A stretch of DNA of 32,664 nucleotides from Bacteroidales bacterium (lineage in GTDB: Bacteria > Bacteroidota > Bacteroidia > Bacteroidales > Muribaculaceae), in the NCBI GenBank assembly GCA_021205635.1, contig JAJPXC010000002.1:1-32664 (forward strand), given 5' to 3'. Below, in pieces: positions 23,650 through 31,438 of the stretch. A model generated the notes under the pieces. That model was not told the origin of the DNA. It searched no databases and saw only the letters and a program-made list of their open reading frames with translations. Positions within the stretch are counted from its first letter, which is position 1, and each line of letters starts with the position of its first letter. Position numbers and translations under genes: made by a program.

Positions 23650-26600
23650 TATTTCACAAGGATTTTGGTGGCGGTGTTGCCCTGGCGGCGGATCACGATG
23701 GAGCCGGCGGCGGGGTTCTCAACGCGTACACCCTGGAGGTTGTAGTACTCAACGGGGCCGTTGGCGTCAACCTTGTCGGTAGCCACGTTCTCGATGCCGG
23801 TGGAGGTTCCCTTGATGATGAGGGACTTCTTGGCGGGAGTAGTGGCCGAGGGAGCATCATTGATCAGCGAGTAGGTGGTGTAGCCACGACCACGCTGGAA
23901 GCCATAGAGGTTGCCGGCTAGGTCAAACTTCAACTGAACGTTCTCGGGTATGGCAGCCGACGAGCTGCCACCAGCGATGTCATACAGGTAGGTGAACGAG
24001 GGAACGCCATCGGTCCAATCAACGTGGTAGATCATCACAGTAGTCGAACTGTACTTAGACACTGCCAAGGTTGACTTGTCGGGCGAGATAGCCAGACCTG
24101 TTGACATAGCCAGGCTGCTCATATTCTCATCCGATCCAGAGTTGTAGAGGATATTGCCATCGTGGTCGATGAAGATGAAGCAGGGGCAACCCGAAGCGTT
24201 GTTGCCGGAGCTACGGCTTTGGGAAATGAATACACCTTCTTCGATGGCGGTTACCTCGCAGTTGGTGTTGGCGAAGAGGCCAGTGAAGGAAGTGGTAGTG
24301 CCATTGCGGTACATCTGCGTGGGATACATGTTGAATCGATCAGCGCCACCGATGTTGTAGCGGATAAGGTTGTTGCCGTTGGCTGTGGGATAATCCTCGC
24401 ACCATACGTAGCAAACTTCGTCCTCACCAGTGCCAAGGAAGCAGATACCGCTGCCGCCACCACCGTTGGGAGTGCCGTCGAGAGTGTAGCATCCACCAGT
24501 GCCCCAATCACCATCGAGGATATTGGTCAGTTCCTCGGGATTTTCGGGATCAAGCTGCCAATATCCGGCGCCCGAGTCGCTCCAGTCAACAAATACAGCC
24601 TTTCCGTTGTGCTGGCCACCACGCATGAGCGAAGATCCGTTGGTGCTGTCCATAGTGGAAGCTCCTGCGTGATAGCTGCCAAGAAGATTCTGAACGGGGT
24701 CGTAAACCTCGAGACCTTGAGCGTAACCAGCGGCTACAACTACCTTACCGAAGCTATCCTGTTCGGGATCAGTGATCACTACGATACCACCGCGGGTTGC
24801 GGAGGAAGAATAAGCGTCGGCGCGGCGCCAATAAACGCCAGCCTCGCCGATAGCGTTGCTTTCCATAGCGATGGCCCAGTTGTACTGCTCGCCCTCGGTA
24901 AGCTCGGCTGCGTCAACGGGAACAGTGTTCTCGCCAGGGATAACATCGCCGAAGGGGACCTCGATCACGTCCTCATCGTTGTTGATGTTGGTGAGGATCA
25001 CGCGGCCATTGTGGGCCTCGCCGGTCGACTTGAAGGTGAGGGTGTAGATGTCGTTCTCGGTGGTCATGGCCAGATCGTAAGCGAAGTTGTTGCGGGTTAC
25101 GGGCTGATCGACGGTTTGAGTGGTCATGCGGGTGAGACCCTCGGCGGTGTAAGCGTAGAGGTCCATCCAGTGGCCGGTGAGAGCGTCGGTGGAGGAGTTG
25201 CGGGTCACGTAGGTTGCACCAGCGGCCATCGGGGTGCCAGCGTCGGCTACAACCCAGTTCTTGGGCTTAGCGGTAGCGTTGGCGACGGGCAGACCGGTGT
25301 TGACAGTCGATACCACGGAAGCGTTGGCCAAGCCGGCGGTGATGTCGAGCAGGGCAACTGCCTGGCACTCGCCGGCAACTACGTTGGGAGCGGCCATGTA
25401 CACCTTGCCGGCATACTTGAACATGTTGGCGCGGAATGCGGTGCCGCCAATCAAGCCTTCGGGGAGGGTACTCTTAACGGTGGGGACGCCTGCGGAAGTG
25501 CCGCTCGGCTCGATCTCCATCGGCTGGCAGTTCTGCGAGGTAAGGATGATGCAGCCGTCGTTGAGAGGCGATACGGTGCACTGGTAGTCACCAAGCTTCT
25601 CATCGGTGTAAGAACCGCTGACGCTGTTCCAGTTGTTGTGCCAAGCGGCCGACATTGCGCCGTCAATAACGGTGATGATCTCGAGACGACAGCTCTCGCT
25701 ACCGGTCGACTTGTTCCATACGTAAGCCTTACCGTCGGCAAGAGTGCCAGCATAAGCCATAGATTTACCAAATGCGGCGTTGCTCCAGTTGCCAGCGTGG
25801 TTCATCGATACGAAGTTGACAGGATCGCCAGTAGGAACGCCATTCTCGTCGTTCTCCCATCGATAGAGGTTAACCTTGTTGGCGCCACCGAATGCTTGGA
25901 TGTCGGCATTGACAGCAACCAGCACGTTATCGGCCGTGAGGGCGATATCGTAGATGGGAGAGTAAGCGCCGCTTGCGCCAGTGGTGGATACGGTAGCGGT
26001 TACCTCACCGGTAGCTGCGTCGAGCACCTGGATGGTGGGGTTGTTGTCACCGTCGAGGCCAAGAACGTAAGCGTTGCCGTTCTTCACGATCATGCGGCGT
26101 ACGTTGAGCGCTGCAAGGTCGGTAAGCTCCTTGTTGGTGAAGGTTTGGTCGTAAACGTACTCACCGGCCGGTCCAACGGAAGCCTCGCCTGCGAGGGGAT
26201 CCTCGTAGTCGTAGTAGATAACCGACGGGGGCTCGTAGTTAACGTCAACCATCCAAGCGGTGCCGGTGGTGGTGGTAGCGGCCTTTACGGTAAGCTCCAG
26301 CTCCTCGGCAAGGTCGTTGTAGCCTTCCTTGGAGACAGCCACGGTGTAGGTGCCCGGCTCGAGGTTGAAGAACACTGCCGAGCCGTTGTAGTTGTTGTCG
26401 GCGGTCTTGGTCTCAATCACGTTGCCGTCCTTCTTCAAGGTGAAGGTTGCACCATTCAGCGGCATGTAAACGTCGTCGCTGGCGCCGTTGGGCGAGTAGT
26501 AGGTAGCGGAGAATTTCTCGTTGGTGTCGCGAGCGAAGACAACGATCTCGCCGGTCGACTCCTTGGAGAGGCCGAAGTAGTCGGCGATGCCACGGGCGTA

Positions 26601-27482
26601 AGCCAGACCCTCAACCTTGCAGATGTCGAAGTTCAAGGCGCGGTGACGGGCGGGCTGGTAGGTGTGGAAGTATCCCTCGTAGAGGCCACCGATCACGTGG
26701 TGCTTCAGGGCACCGAGGTAGCCATAAGCGTCGTTAACGCCCACGGAAGCCGAGCCGTAGAAGTTGACATCGCCACGGAGGTTCTCGCTCGTTGAGTAAG
26801 CGCTCCATGTGTAGTAGTCGAGCTTGTAGAGGTGTTTCCAGATAGCCGAACCGGCGCTCTTGCTCTCGGTCATGCGGGTCTCCTCGCCAGTGAGGTAGCC
26901 GGTGCCGTTGTCGGTGCAAGTGTCGGTGCCGCGATAGAGCCACAGAGGATAGTTGGCTGTGGAGCCATCGGTGGCGGCGTTGGAGTGAACCGAAAGGTAG
27001 AAGTCGAAGTTGTTGCTCTCAACCTCTACCGACATTACTGAAAGGGAGCGGTTGCACACCTCGGCATCGGCCGTCGAGTAGGGGTACGGGCCGTTCTTGG
27101 TGCGGGAGATGAACACGTTGTTGGTTAGGTTCATGCCGTAGCCCACCTGGTATTCGTTGTCGAACGACGACTCCAACGTCTTGTCGGTCTTCAAGCCGTA
27201 ATCCTCCAAGCGGTGGTAAGTGGAGAGGAGTTTTTGAAGGTTGGTGTTGGTCTCGTAGAACGCGGTGGTGTCCGGGCAGTGGCCATCGGTGTTGGAGGTG
27301 TTGGGGTTGACGGTTGTCAACTCGCCGTTGACCTCGCGATGGATGCTCATTGGGCGGTCGTTGGAGCCCCAGGAGCCGTGGCCAGGGTTGAGGTATACGC
27401 GCAGCTCGTCGGCGGTCTTAGCCTGGAGCGAAAGCCCTGCGCAAAGCAGAGCAGCGGCCGATAATACTAAAATCTTTTTCAT
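23649..27482 (-). CDS. Large secreted N-acetylmuramoyl-L-alanine amidase-like protein with propeller region and sorting-type tail
   Basis: A 1277-residue secreted protein with signal peptide 1-21 (MKKILVLSAAALLCAG...). Residues about 27-305 resemble an Amidase_3 zinc amidase: H35 in NPGHGSW, E77 in YETNTNLQ, H166 in SVHSNA and E269 in GLYEGYF form the expected metal and catalytic set. A small beta-sandwich (about 340-400, SVFFNLEPGTYTVAVSKEGY-type) follows. A long repetitive region (about 450-1220) of short strands reads like one or two beta-propellers with an Fn3-like insert near 860-910. The end, YYNLQGVRVENPAAGS...KILVK, is the C-terminal tail common on exported Bacteroidales proteins and may act in sorting or anchoring. 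It follows the beta-propeller gene after 14 bp. Likely role: trimming peptidoglycan at or outside the surface. The substrate of the propeller part is unknown. Confidence 0.8.
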   Translation of the reverse strand: MKKILVLSAAALLCAGLSLQAKTADELRVYLNPGHGSWGSNDRPMSIHREVNGELTTVNPNTSNTDGHCPDTTAFYETNTNLQKLLSTYHRLEDYGLKTDKTLESSFDNEYQVGYGMNLTNNVFISRTKNGPYPYSTADAEVCNRSLSVMSVEVESNNFDFYLSVHSNAATDGSTANYPLWLYRGTDTCTDNGTGYLTGEETRMTESKSAGSAIWKHLYKLDYYTWSAYSTSENLRGDVNFYGSASVGVNDAYGYLGALKHHVIGGLYEGYFHTYQPARHRALNFDICKVEGLAYARGIADYFGLSKESTGEIVVFARDTNEKFSATYYSPNGASDDVYMPLNGATFTLKKDGNVIETKTADNNYNGSAVFFNLEPGTYTVAVSKEGYNDLAEELELTVKAATTTTGTAWMVDVNYEPPSVIYYDYEDPLAGEASVGPAGEYVYDQTFTNKELTDLAALNVRRMIVKNGNAYVLGLDGDNNPTIQVLDAATGEVTATVSTTGASGAYSPIYDIALTADNVLVAVNADIQAFGGANKVNLYRWENDENGVPTGDPVNFVSMNHAGNWSNAAFGKSMAYAGTLADGKAYVWNKSTGSESCRLEIITVIDGAMSAAWHNNWNSVSGSYTDEKLGDYQCTVSPLNDGCIILTSQNCQPMEIEPSGTSAGVPTVKSTLPEGLIGGTAFRANMFKYAGKVYMAAPNVVAGECQAVALLDITAGLANASVVSTVNTGLPVANATAKPKNWVVADAGTPMAAGATYVTRNSSTDALTGHWMDLYAYTAEGLTRMTTQTVDQPVTRNNFAYDLAMTTENDIYTLTFKSTGEAHNGRVILTNINNDEDVIEVPFGDVIPGENTVPVDAAELTEGEQYNWAIAMESNAIGEAGVYWRRADAYSSSATRGGIVVITDPEQDSFGKVVVAAGYAQGLEVYDPVQNLLGSYHAGASTMDSTNGSSLMRGGQHNGKAVFVDWSDSGAGYWQLDPENPEELTNILDGDWGTGGCYTLDGTPNGGGGSGICFLGTGEDEVCYVWCEDYPTANGNNLIRYNIGGADRFNMYPTQMYRNGTTTSFTGLFANTNCEVTAIEEGVFISQSRSSGNNASGCPCFIFIDHDGNILYNSGSDENMSSLAMSTGLAISPDKSTLAVSKYSSTTVMIYHVDWTDGVPSFTYLYDIAGGSSSAAIPENVQLKFDLAGNLYGFQRGRGYTTYSLINDAPSATTPAKKSLIIKGTSTGIENVATDKVDANGPVEYYNLQGVRVENPAAGSIVIRRQGNTATKILVK

Positions 27483-27496
27483 GCTACTCTGTGCTT

Positions 27497-28402
27497 TTAA
27501 CGGGTTACATTAATAATATACATCTCGCCGGTGGGGGTGGTGAAACCGATCTTGTCGGCACCCACCGAGGGGTACATGGCGATCACCGAAGCGTCGGTGA
27601 GCACCTGCTGCTGTCCCTGAAGGTTGGCGGCGATAATCGCTGAGGAGGTGAACACCTCGCCATTGTCGATGTCGTTCATGGCGACGATGGTGTTGTTGTC
27701 GAGCCAAGCGGGAGCGTGGAGCTGGCCGAAGGAGGCGAGCACGTTGCCCTGGAGGTCGCACACTTGGCAACCCTTGTTGACGTCGAAGTAAACCACCTTG
27801 GTGCCGTCGGGGCTAACCGAGGGCCACAGGTAGCTGCAGCGCTCCGAGCCGTTGGGGTCCAATTGGGTGGTCTTGCCATTGACCGTAAGCATCAGATGGC
27901 CGTAGGAGACGGAAGCGACGGGAGCCTGGGCGACCTTCTGGCCGTCGAGGGCGGTGGCTTTCACCTTCTTGTTGTTGACCACTTGCACCTGCTGTCCCTG
28001 CACGGCCACGCCGTTGAGGGTGCGGGTAGCTTTTTGGAGAGTTTTCTCAGTGCCGGTGGCCACGTCAACAGCCTTCACCTCCTTGTAACGCAGGTGCTTT
28101 TGGTTGTAGCTGGGCTGCTGGTAAACCACGGTCTTGGAGTCGGCGGTCCAGCGCAGGTCGTGCGTCAGGCCGTTCTGGGTGAGCTGACGGTGTGAGCCGT
28201 CGGCAAGGTTCACTACGCGGAGGGCGTCGCTGGTGTTGAGTGACACTACCGCCTGGGTGCCGTCTGGGCTGAGCACAGCCTGATCGATCGACAACCCGTT
28301 GACGTTGACGCGCTCAATGGAGCCGACGTTCAGCACTTGTGCCGAAGCCGTCACTGCCATCGCGAGCATCAATGCCGGGAGCCAGAAATGTTTCATAAGC
28401 AT
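27497..28402 (-). CDS. Exported TolB-like (PD40) beta-propeller protein
   Basis: A 301-residue periplasmic or secreted protein with signal peptide up to VTASA. It is built of short propeller blades with the PD40/TolB pattern: LSPDGTQAVVSL, RWTADSKTVVYQQ, VSPDGTKVVYFDV and others, and lacks the TolB N-terminal domain. Two starts six bp apart (MLMKHF at 28402 or MKHF at 28396) are equally good. It is the first gene of a two-gene unit with the amidase 14 bp downstream, which itself carries propeller-like repeats, so the two proteins may act together on the cell wall or its fragments. No clear TAnnTTTG box was found upstream. Confidence 0.78.
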   Translation of the reverse strand: MLMKHFWLPALMLAMAVTASAQVLNVGSIERVNVNGLSIDQAVLSPDGTQAVVSLNTSDALRVVNLADGSHRQLTQNGLTHDLRWTADSKTVVYQQPSYNQKHLRYKEVKAVDVATGTEKTLQKATRTLNGVAVQGQQVQVVNNKKVKATALDGQKVAQAPVASVSYGHLMLTVNGKTTQLDPNGSERCSYLWPSVSPDGTKVVYFDVNKGCQVCDLQGNVLASFGQLHAPAWLDNNTIVAMNDIDNGEVFTSSAIIAANLQGQQQVLTDASVIAMYPSVGADKIGFTTPTGEMYIINVTR

Positions 28403-28463
28403 TGTGTTTTAAATGGGTTTTTGTGTTGGTATTATGTTGTTAAGTAGATTCCTGAAGACGCCT

Positions 28464-28496
28464 TTCATGGGGCTTGTTTTGGCCTTCATGGGGCTT
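28464..28496. repeat. Short direct repeat in the leader region of the propeller gene
   Basis: TTCATGGGGCTT occurs at 28464-28475 and 28485-28496, a 21-bp (two helical turns) spacing that could suit a dimeric regulator. Nothing else supports an operator. Confidence 0.35.
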
Positions 28497-28600
28497 TAAG
28501 GGTAACTTGGCGTAAAATTACGCAAAAGATTCCAAAAAAATCTCTAATTAACAATTTAAAGCAAAAATTTAAAGACGTTAACTCGGGAATGGGCAGAGCA

Positions 28601-28810
28601 TAACTACTCACCGAAAAATTTTTAACCACGAAAAACACAAAAAACACAAAATCTAGGAGAGGAAAAGGGGTCGCAAGCTCCCAAAAACACTAACCATCCG
28701 TATGGTTTTGTGTTCTTTGGCGAGTTTACGAGCCGATTTTTCTCACAATACACTTAGCTTTCGTGTTTTAGTGTTCTTCGTGGTTCCTTTTTCCTTTCGG
28801 TGAATAGTTA
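28601..28810. repeat. 210-bp element with about 50-bp inverted ends (MITE-like)
   Basis: The left arm 28601-28650 (TAACTACTCACCGAAA ... ACCACGAAAAACACAAA) and the right arm 28760-28810 are imperfect inverted repeats of each other over their whole length, including the outer TAACTAnTCACCGAAA. The interior holds another hairpin (AACACTAACCAT / ATGGTTTTGTGTT) and no gene. This accounts for much of the 508-bp gap at 28403-28910. Confidence 0.75.
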
Positions 28811-28910
28811 CAGACAGGGCTTTGAGTAAATGAGTAAATGAGGTCCCGAGTGCACGAATACACGAGCGCACGGCATCTCGTTTGTTAATGGCGGGGTTTG
28901 TTCGCGGCAA

Positions 28911-29519
28911 TTAAGCCCCCGCTTCGGGAGTTTGGGGGCCAGTAAGGGCTTGGTAGAGGCGATGGAGGGGGAGCCCCATCACGTTGTAGTAGGAGCCGCG
29001 GATGGAGCGGATGGCGATGGCGCCGATCCATTCCTGGATGCCGTAAGCGCCGGCCTTGTCTATCGGTCGATAGACAGTGACATAGTGGTCGATCTCCTCG
29101 GGCGTCAACTCGGCGAACTCCACCTCGGTGGTCGCCGAAAACGACGTTTGCCCCTCGGCGCGGGTAATTGTCACACCTGTAACAACCGTGTGCACCTTCC
29201 CCGAGAGCTCGGCGAGCATCCGACGCGCGTCGTCGAGGTCGGCAGGCTTGCCCAGCACCTTACCATCCAGTATTACCACCGTATCGGCAGTTATAATCAC
29301 TTCATAGGGCTGCATACCAGCGCGATACGCGTCGGCCTTCAGTCGCGACAGGTACACCGGCACCTCCTCGGCGGGAAGGTCGGCCGGGTAGCTCTCGTCC
29401 ACCTCGATCGTGGGCGCGATCTCGAATGGGATGTCGAGCATCGCCATCAGTTCGCGGCGACGCGGCGAGGCACTGGCCAACAGCACCCGCTTCCCTTGCA
29501 ATGAATCCTTAACGCTCAT
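28911..29519 (-). CDS. maf: Maf-family nucleotide pyrophosphatase
   Basis: A 202-residue cytoplasmic house-cleaning enzyme. Family motifs are LASASPRRREL (about 14-24), VDESYP (about 38-43), ADTVV (about 75-79) and GKP (about 87-89), as in the YhdE type that hydrolyses dTTP/UTP and modified nucleotides to monophosphates. The ATG at 29519 overlaps the kdsC stop (TGATG); an upstream TTG is less likely. The last nine codons (GPQTPEAGA) and the stop are supplied by a GC-rich hairpin repeat, so the original C-terminus has been replaced or extended by the repeat. The catalytic core is complete. Confidence 0.9.
   Translation of the reverse strand: MSVKDSLQGKRVLLASASPRRRELMAMLDIPFEIAPTIEVDESYPADLPAEEVPVYLSRLKADAYRAGMQPYEVIITADTVVILDGKVLGKPADLDDARRMLAELSGKVHTVVTGVTITRAEGQTSFSATTEVEFAELTPEEIDHYVTVYRPIDKAGAYGIQEWIGAIAIRSIRGSYYNVMGLPLHRLYQALTGPQTPEAGA
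28914..28940 (-). repeat. GC-rich hairpin repeat, copy 3 (within the maf 3' end)
   Basis: GGCCCCCAAAC-TCCCG-AAG-CGGGGGCT on the minus strand matches copies at 18661 and 23623 with two changes; the stem change gives a G-T pair, so the hairpin is kept. It is translated as the end of Maf. Confidence 0.88.
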
Positions 29520-30043
29520 CACCAACCGAAAGCTTTGGCCGACGACAGCCAGTGGCCGTTAACTCGCATCACCTGCTCAAGCACGTCGCGGGCAACGCCG
29601 TAGCCGCCCTCTACCGGACTAACGTACACCGACACTCCCTTGATCTCGGGCGCCGCGTCGGCCGGGCAGATTGGCAGTCCTACGACCATCATCGCCTCGT
29701 AATCAGGGATGTCGTCCCCCACGAAAGCCACCTGGTCGGCCACCAGTCCGCGCTCCTCCATCCACTGGTTGAGCACGGGGAGTTTCATCGAGGCTTTCAG
29801 GAAGATGTCCTCAATACCGAGCACCTCGTAGCGCTTGCGTATCGACTCGGTGTCGCCACCGGTGATAATCGCGATTTGATAGCCCTGCTTCACGGCAAGC
29901 TGGAGCGCGTAGCCGTCCTTGATGTTGGCCATGCGCTGGGGCACGCCGTCGTCGTTCATGGGGATTGTCGAGGGGGAAAGCACGCCGTCGACATCGAAGA
30001 CGATGCCGCGTATCTTTGTCAAGTCGTAGTCGATTCGGCTCAT
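29519..30043 (-). CDS. kdsC: KDO-8-phosphate phosphatase KdsC
   Basis: A 174-residue HAD-superfamily phosphatase of the small C0 (capless) type typical of KdsC, which makes 3-deoxy-D-manno-octulosonate for lipopolysaccharide. Motif I is FDVDGVLS (nucleophile Asp17, acid Asp19), motif II is the ITGGD segment, motif III the conserved Lys near KASMKLPVL, and motif IV is VGDDIPDYEAM. GGYGVARDVLEQVM near the C-terminus is also typical of the tetrameric family. Its ATG overlaps the DUF2520 stop (ATGA) and its stop overlaps the Maf start, so the genes are translationally coupled. It fits the LPS theme of the plus-strand run, though the two are not adjacent. Confidence 0.9.
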   Translation of the reverse strand: MSRIDYDLTKIRGIVFDVDGVLSPSTIPMNDDGVPQRMANIKDGYALQLAVKQGYQIAIITGGDTESIRKRYEVLGIEDIFLKASMKLPVLNQWMEERGLVADQVAFVGDDIPDYEAMMVVGLPICPADAAPEIKGVSVYVSPVEGGYGVARDVLEQVMRVNGHWLSSAKAFGW

Positions 30044-30846
30044 AGTTGCGGATGATTGTATTGTAAAAGTATGTCGTTGGAAATCAGTTGGTAAATCTCT
30101 TTTTCGATGCCGTCAAGGGAGGCGAGATGGCTCTTGAGGATCTTTAGGTCTCCTCGCCGTGCCGGACCTGTCTGGCCCTCGACGGGGGAGATGGCCATCG
30201 CCTTGTCCAAGGTCGTCTGGAGCAGGGGCTTGAGCACGTCGAGCGGGTAGCCGGCCTTGGCCAGAATGTCGCTGGCGTGGGCCCACAGGCGGTTGGTGAA
30301 ATTGCAGGCGAACACAGCCGCCACGTGAAGCGCCCTGCGCCGCTCGCTATCAGCCTCGGAAACCCTCGGCGACAGCGCCTGGGCCAGCGCCTCCACTTGC
30401 TGGAGTGCCTCGGCGTCACAAGCTTCAATAAATAGAGGAATAGCGTCCGCGTGATGGCCGTCCAAGGCCGGCCCCCCTAGGGCTGCGCATGCGCTTGTGG
30501 TAGCCTTTTTCGAGAAGGTTTGCAGGGGGTAGAGAACCGCGGAGCGGTCCTTCCCGGCCAGGGCAGTGATGGGGACGCTGCCAGAGGTGTGGATCCACAG
30601 GCCGGAGGAGGGGGTGTTGGCGGCAATCGCGGCGATGGCGTCGTCGGAAGTGGAGATAAGGTAGACGTCAGCCTCGGGGAGGGCGTCGACGGTGGTGCCG
30701 ACGGCGTCGGAGAGGGCCCTGGCAAGCGCTTGTGCGTGCTCGGGCGTGCGCGACGCGACGGCCACCACGCGGTAGCCGTCAAGGCGGTCGATTGCCGGTG
30801 CCAGCCAGCTCGCCACCGCTCCGGCCCCAATCACTACTACATTCAT
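30040..30846 (-). CDS. Rossmann-like DUF2520 oxidoreductase-like protein, with in-frame palindromic insertion
   Basis: A 268-residue cytoplasmic protein. An N-terminal NAD(P)-type Rossmann fold (VVVIGAGAVASWLAPAI, 3-19; second strand VVAVASRTPE) is followed by a helical DUF2520 domain, a pair seen in relatives of pyrroline-5-carboxylate and 6-phosphogluconate-type dehydrogenases. The substrate is unknown. LYPLQTFSKK (105-114) and IPLFIEACD (136-144) are normally separated by about eight residues in the family as I know it; here about 21 residues separate them, including CAALGGPALDGHHADA encoded by the repeat at 30443-30493. The insertion keeps the frame and probably forms a surface loop. The start ATG overlaps the nitroreductase stop (ATGA); an open frame further upstream is an artefact. 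Confidence 0.82.
   Translation of the reverse strand: MNVVVIGAGAVASWLAPAIDRLDGYRVVAVASRTPEHAQALARALSDAVGTTVDALPEADVYLISTSDDAIAAIAANTPSSGLWIHTSGSVPITALAGKDRSAVLYPLQTFSKKATTSACAALGGPALDGHHADAIPLFIEACDAEALQQVEALAQALSPRVSEADSERRRALHVAAVFACNFTNRLWAHASDILAKAGYPLDVLKPLLQTTLDKAMAISPVEGQTGPARRGDLKILKSHLASLDGIEKEIYQLISNDILLQYNHPQL
30443..30493. repeat. Coding palindromic element, copy in the DUF2520 gene
   Basis: A 51-bp unit with GCGTCCGCGTGATGGCC at one end, GGCCGGCC and CCTAGG palindromes in the middle, and GGCTGCGCATGCG at the other end. It equals the outer parts of the array at 31689-31806 joined through one 39-bp core. Length is a multiple of three and no stop codon occurs in the used frame. Confidence 0.9.
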
Positions 30847-31376
30847 TCTTTGTAGGTGCCGATGTGGACTTGCTCCCAGAGGAGTTTGGCGGTGTCCTGG
30901 GGGCGGCGGGTCTCGTCGGGGTGGCCGATGGAGATGATGCACACCACGGGAAGTGTCTCGGGGATGCCCAGCAACTCCTGGACGTACTCGTTGGCCGACA
31001 CGCCGTCGGCGCGGTAACGGTCGCGTACCTGGATCCAGCAGCTGCCCAAACCCAGCGCCGCGGCTTGCAACTGGATGCCGTAGGCGGCGATCGACGCGTC
31101 CTCGATCCACGGGTCGGTTTTGGCCGGATCCACGGCCACGACGATGGCCAGCGGGGCCTTGGCGATCGGTCCGGCCCCGTGCTCCTTGCACTCGCTCAGG
31201 CGCTCGAGCATCTCCTTGTCCTCAACGACGACGAATTGCCAGGGGCGCGAGCTCTTGGACGTGGGCGACATCAGCGCGGCCTCCAGGATGATGCGCACGT
31301 GCTCGGGGTCGATTGGCTCAGGGGTATAACGGCGTATGCTGCGGCGATTTACGAGCAGCTCATGGAAATCGTTCAT
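30843..31376 (-). CDS. Nitroreductase-family FMN flavoprotein
   Basis: A 177-residue cytoplasmic flavoenzyme of the small nitroreductase family. The N-terminal FMN-phosphate motif is RRSIRRYTPEPI (about 11-22); SPTSKSSRPWQFVVVED (about 37-53), GIQLQAAALGLGSCWIQ and the C-terminal IGHPDETR segment complete the fold expected for a homodimer that reduces quinones or nitro compounds with NAD(P)H. The physiological substrate cannot be read from sequence. It begins 62 bp after the HU-CCDC81/SPOR gene, a gap of purine-rich repeat, and overlaps the DUF2520 gene by 4 bp, so it likely leads or belongs to the coupled set with kdsC and maf. Confidence 0.88.
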   Translation of the reverse strand: MNDFHELLVNRRSIRRYTPEPIDPEHVRIILEAALMSPTSKSSRPWQFVVVEDKEMLERLSECKEHGAGPIAKAPLAIVVAVDPAKTDPWIEDASIAAYGIQLQAAALGLGSCWIQVRDRYRADGVSANEYVQELLGIPETLPVVCIISIGHPDETRRPQDTAKLLWEQVHIGTYKE

Positions 31377-31398
31377 AACAAATTGAATTTTAGTGATT

Positions 31399-31430
31399 TA
31401 AAGGAGGAAAGGAGCAAAGGGGAAAAGAAG
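31399..31430. repeat. Purine-rich AAAGGAG repeat
   Basis: Irregular heptamer-like units (AAAGGAG, GAAAGGAG, CAAAGGG) resembling the purine halves at 18617-18655 and 20010-20040. It fills the short gap between the HU-CCDC81/SPOR and nitroreductase genes. Confidence 0.6.
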
Positions 31431-31438
31431 AGATTAGA

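Noticed and set aside
24162..26795. An 877-codon open frame on the plus strand opposite the amidase gene
   Set aside because: It is the complement of a real gene in a codon-biased, GC-rich region. Its translation is Val/Gly-rich without domains or signal, while the minus frame has a signal peptide, catalytic motifs and a sorting tail.
30847..31191. An N-terminal extension of the DUF2520 frame
   Set aside because: It overlaps the nitroreductase gene out of frame and is arginine-rich noise; the Rossmann fold starts at the ATG at 30846.
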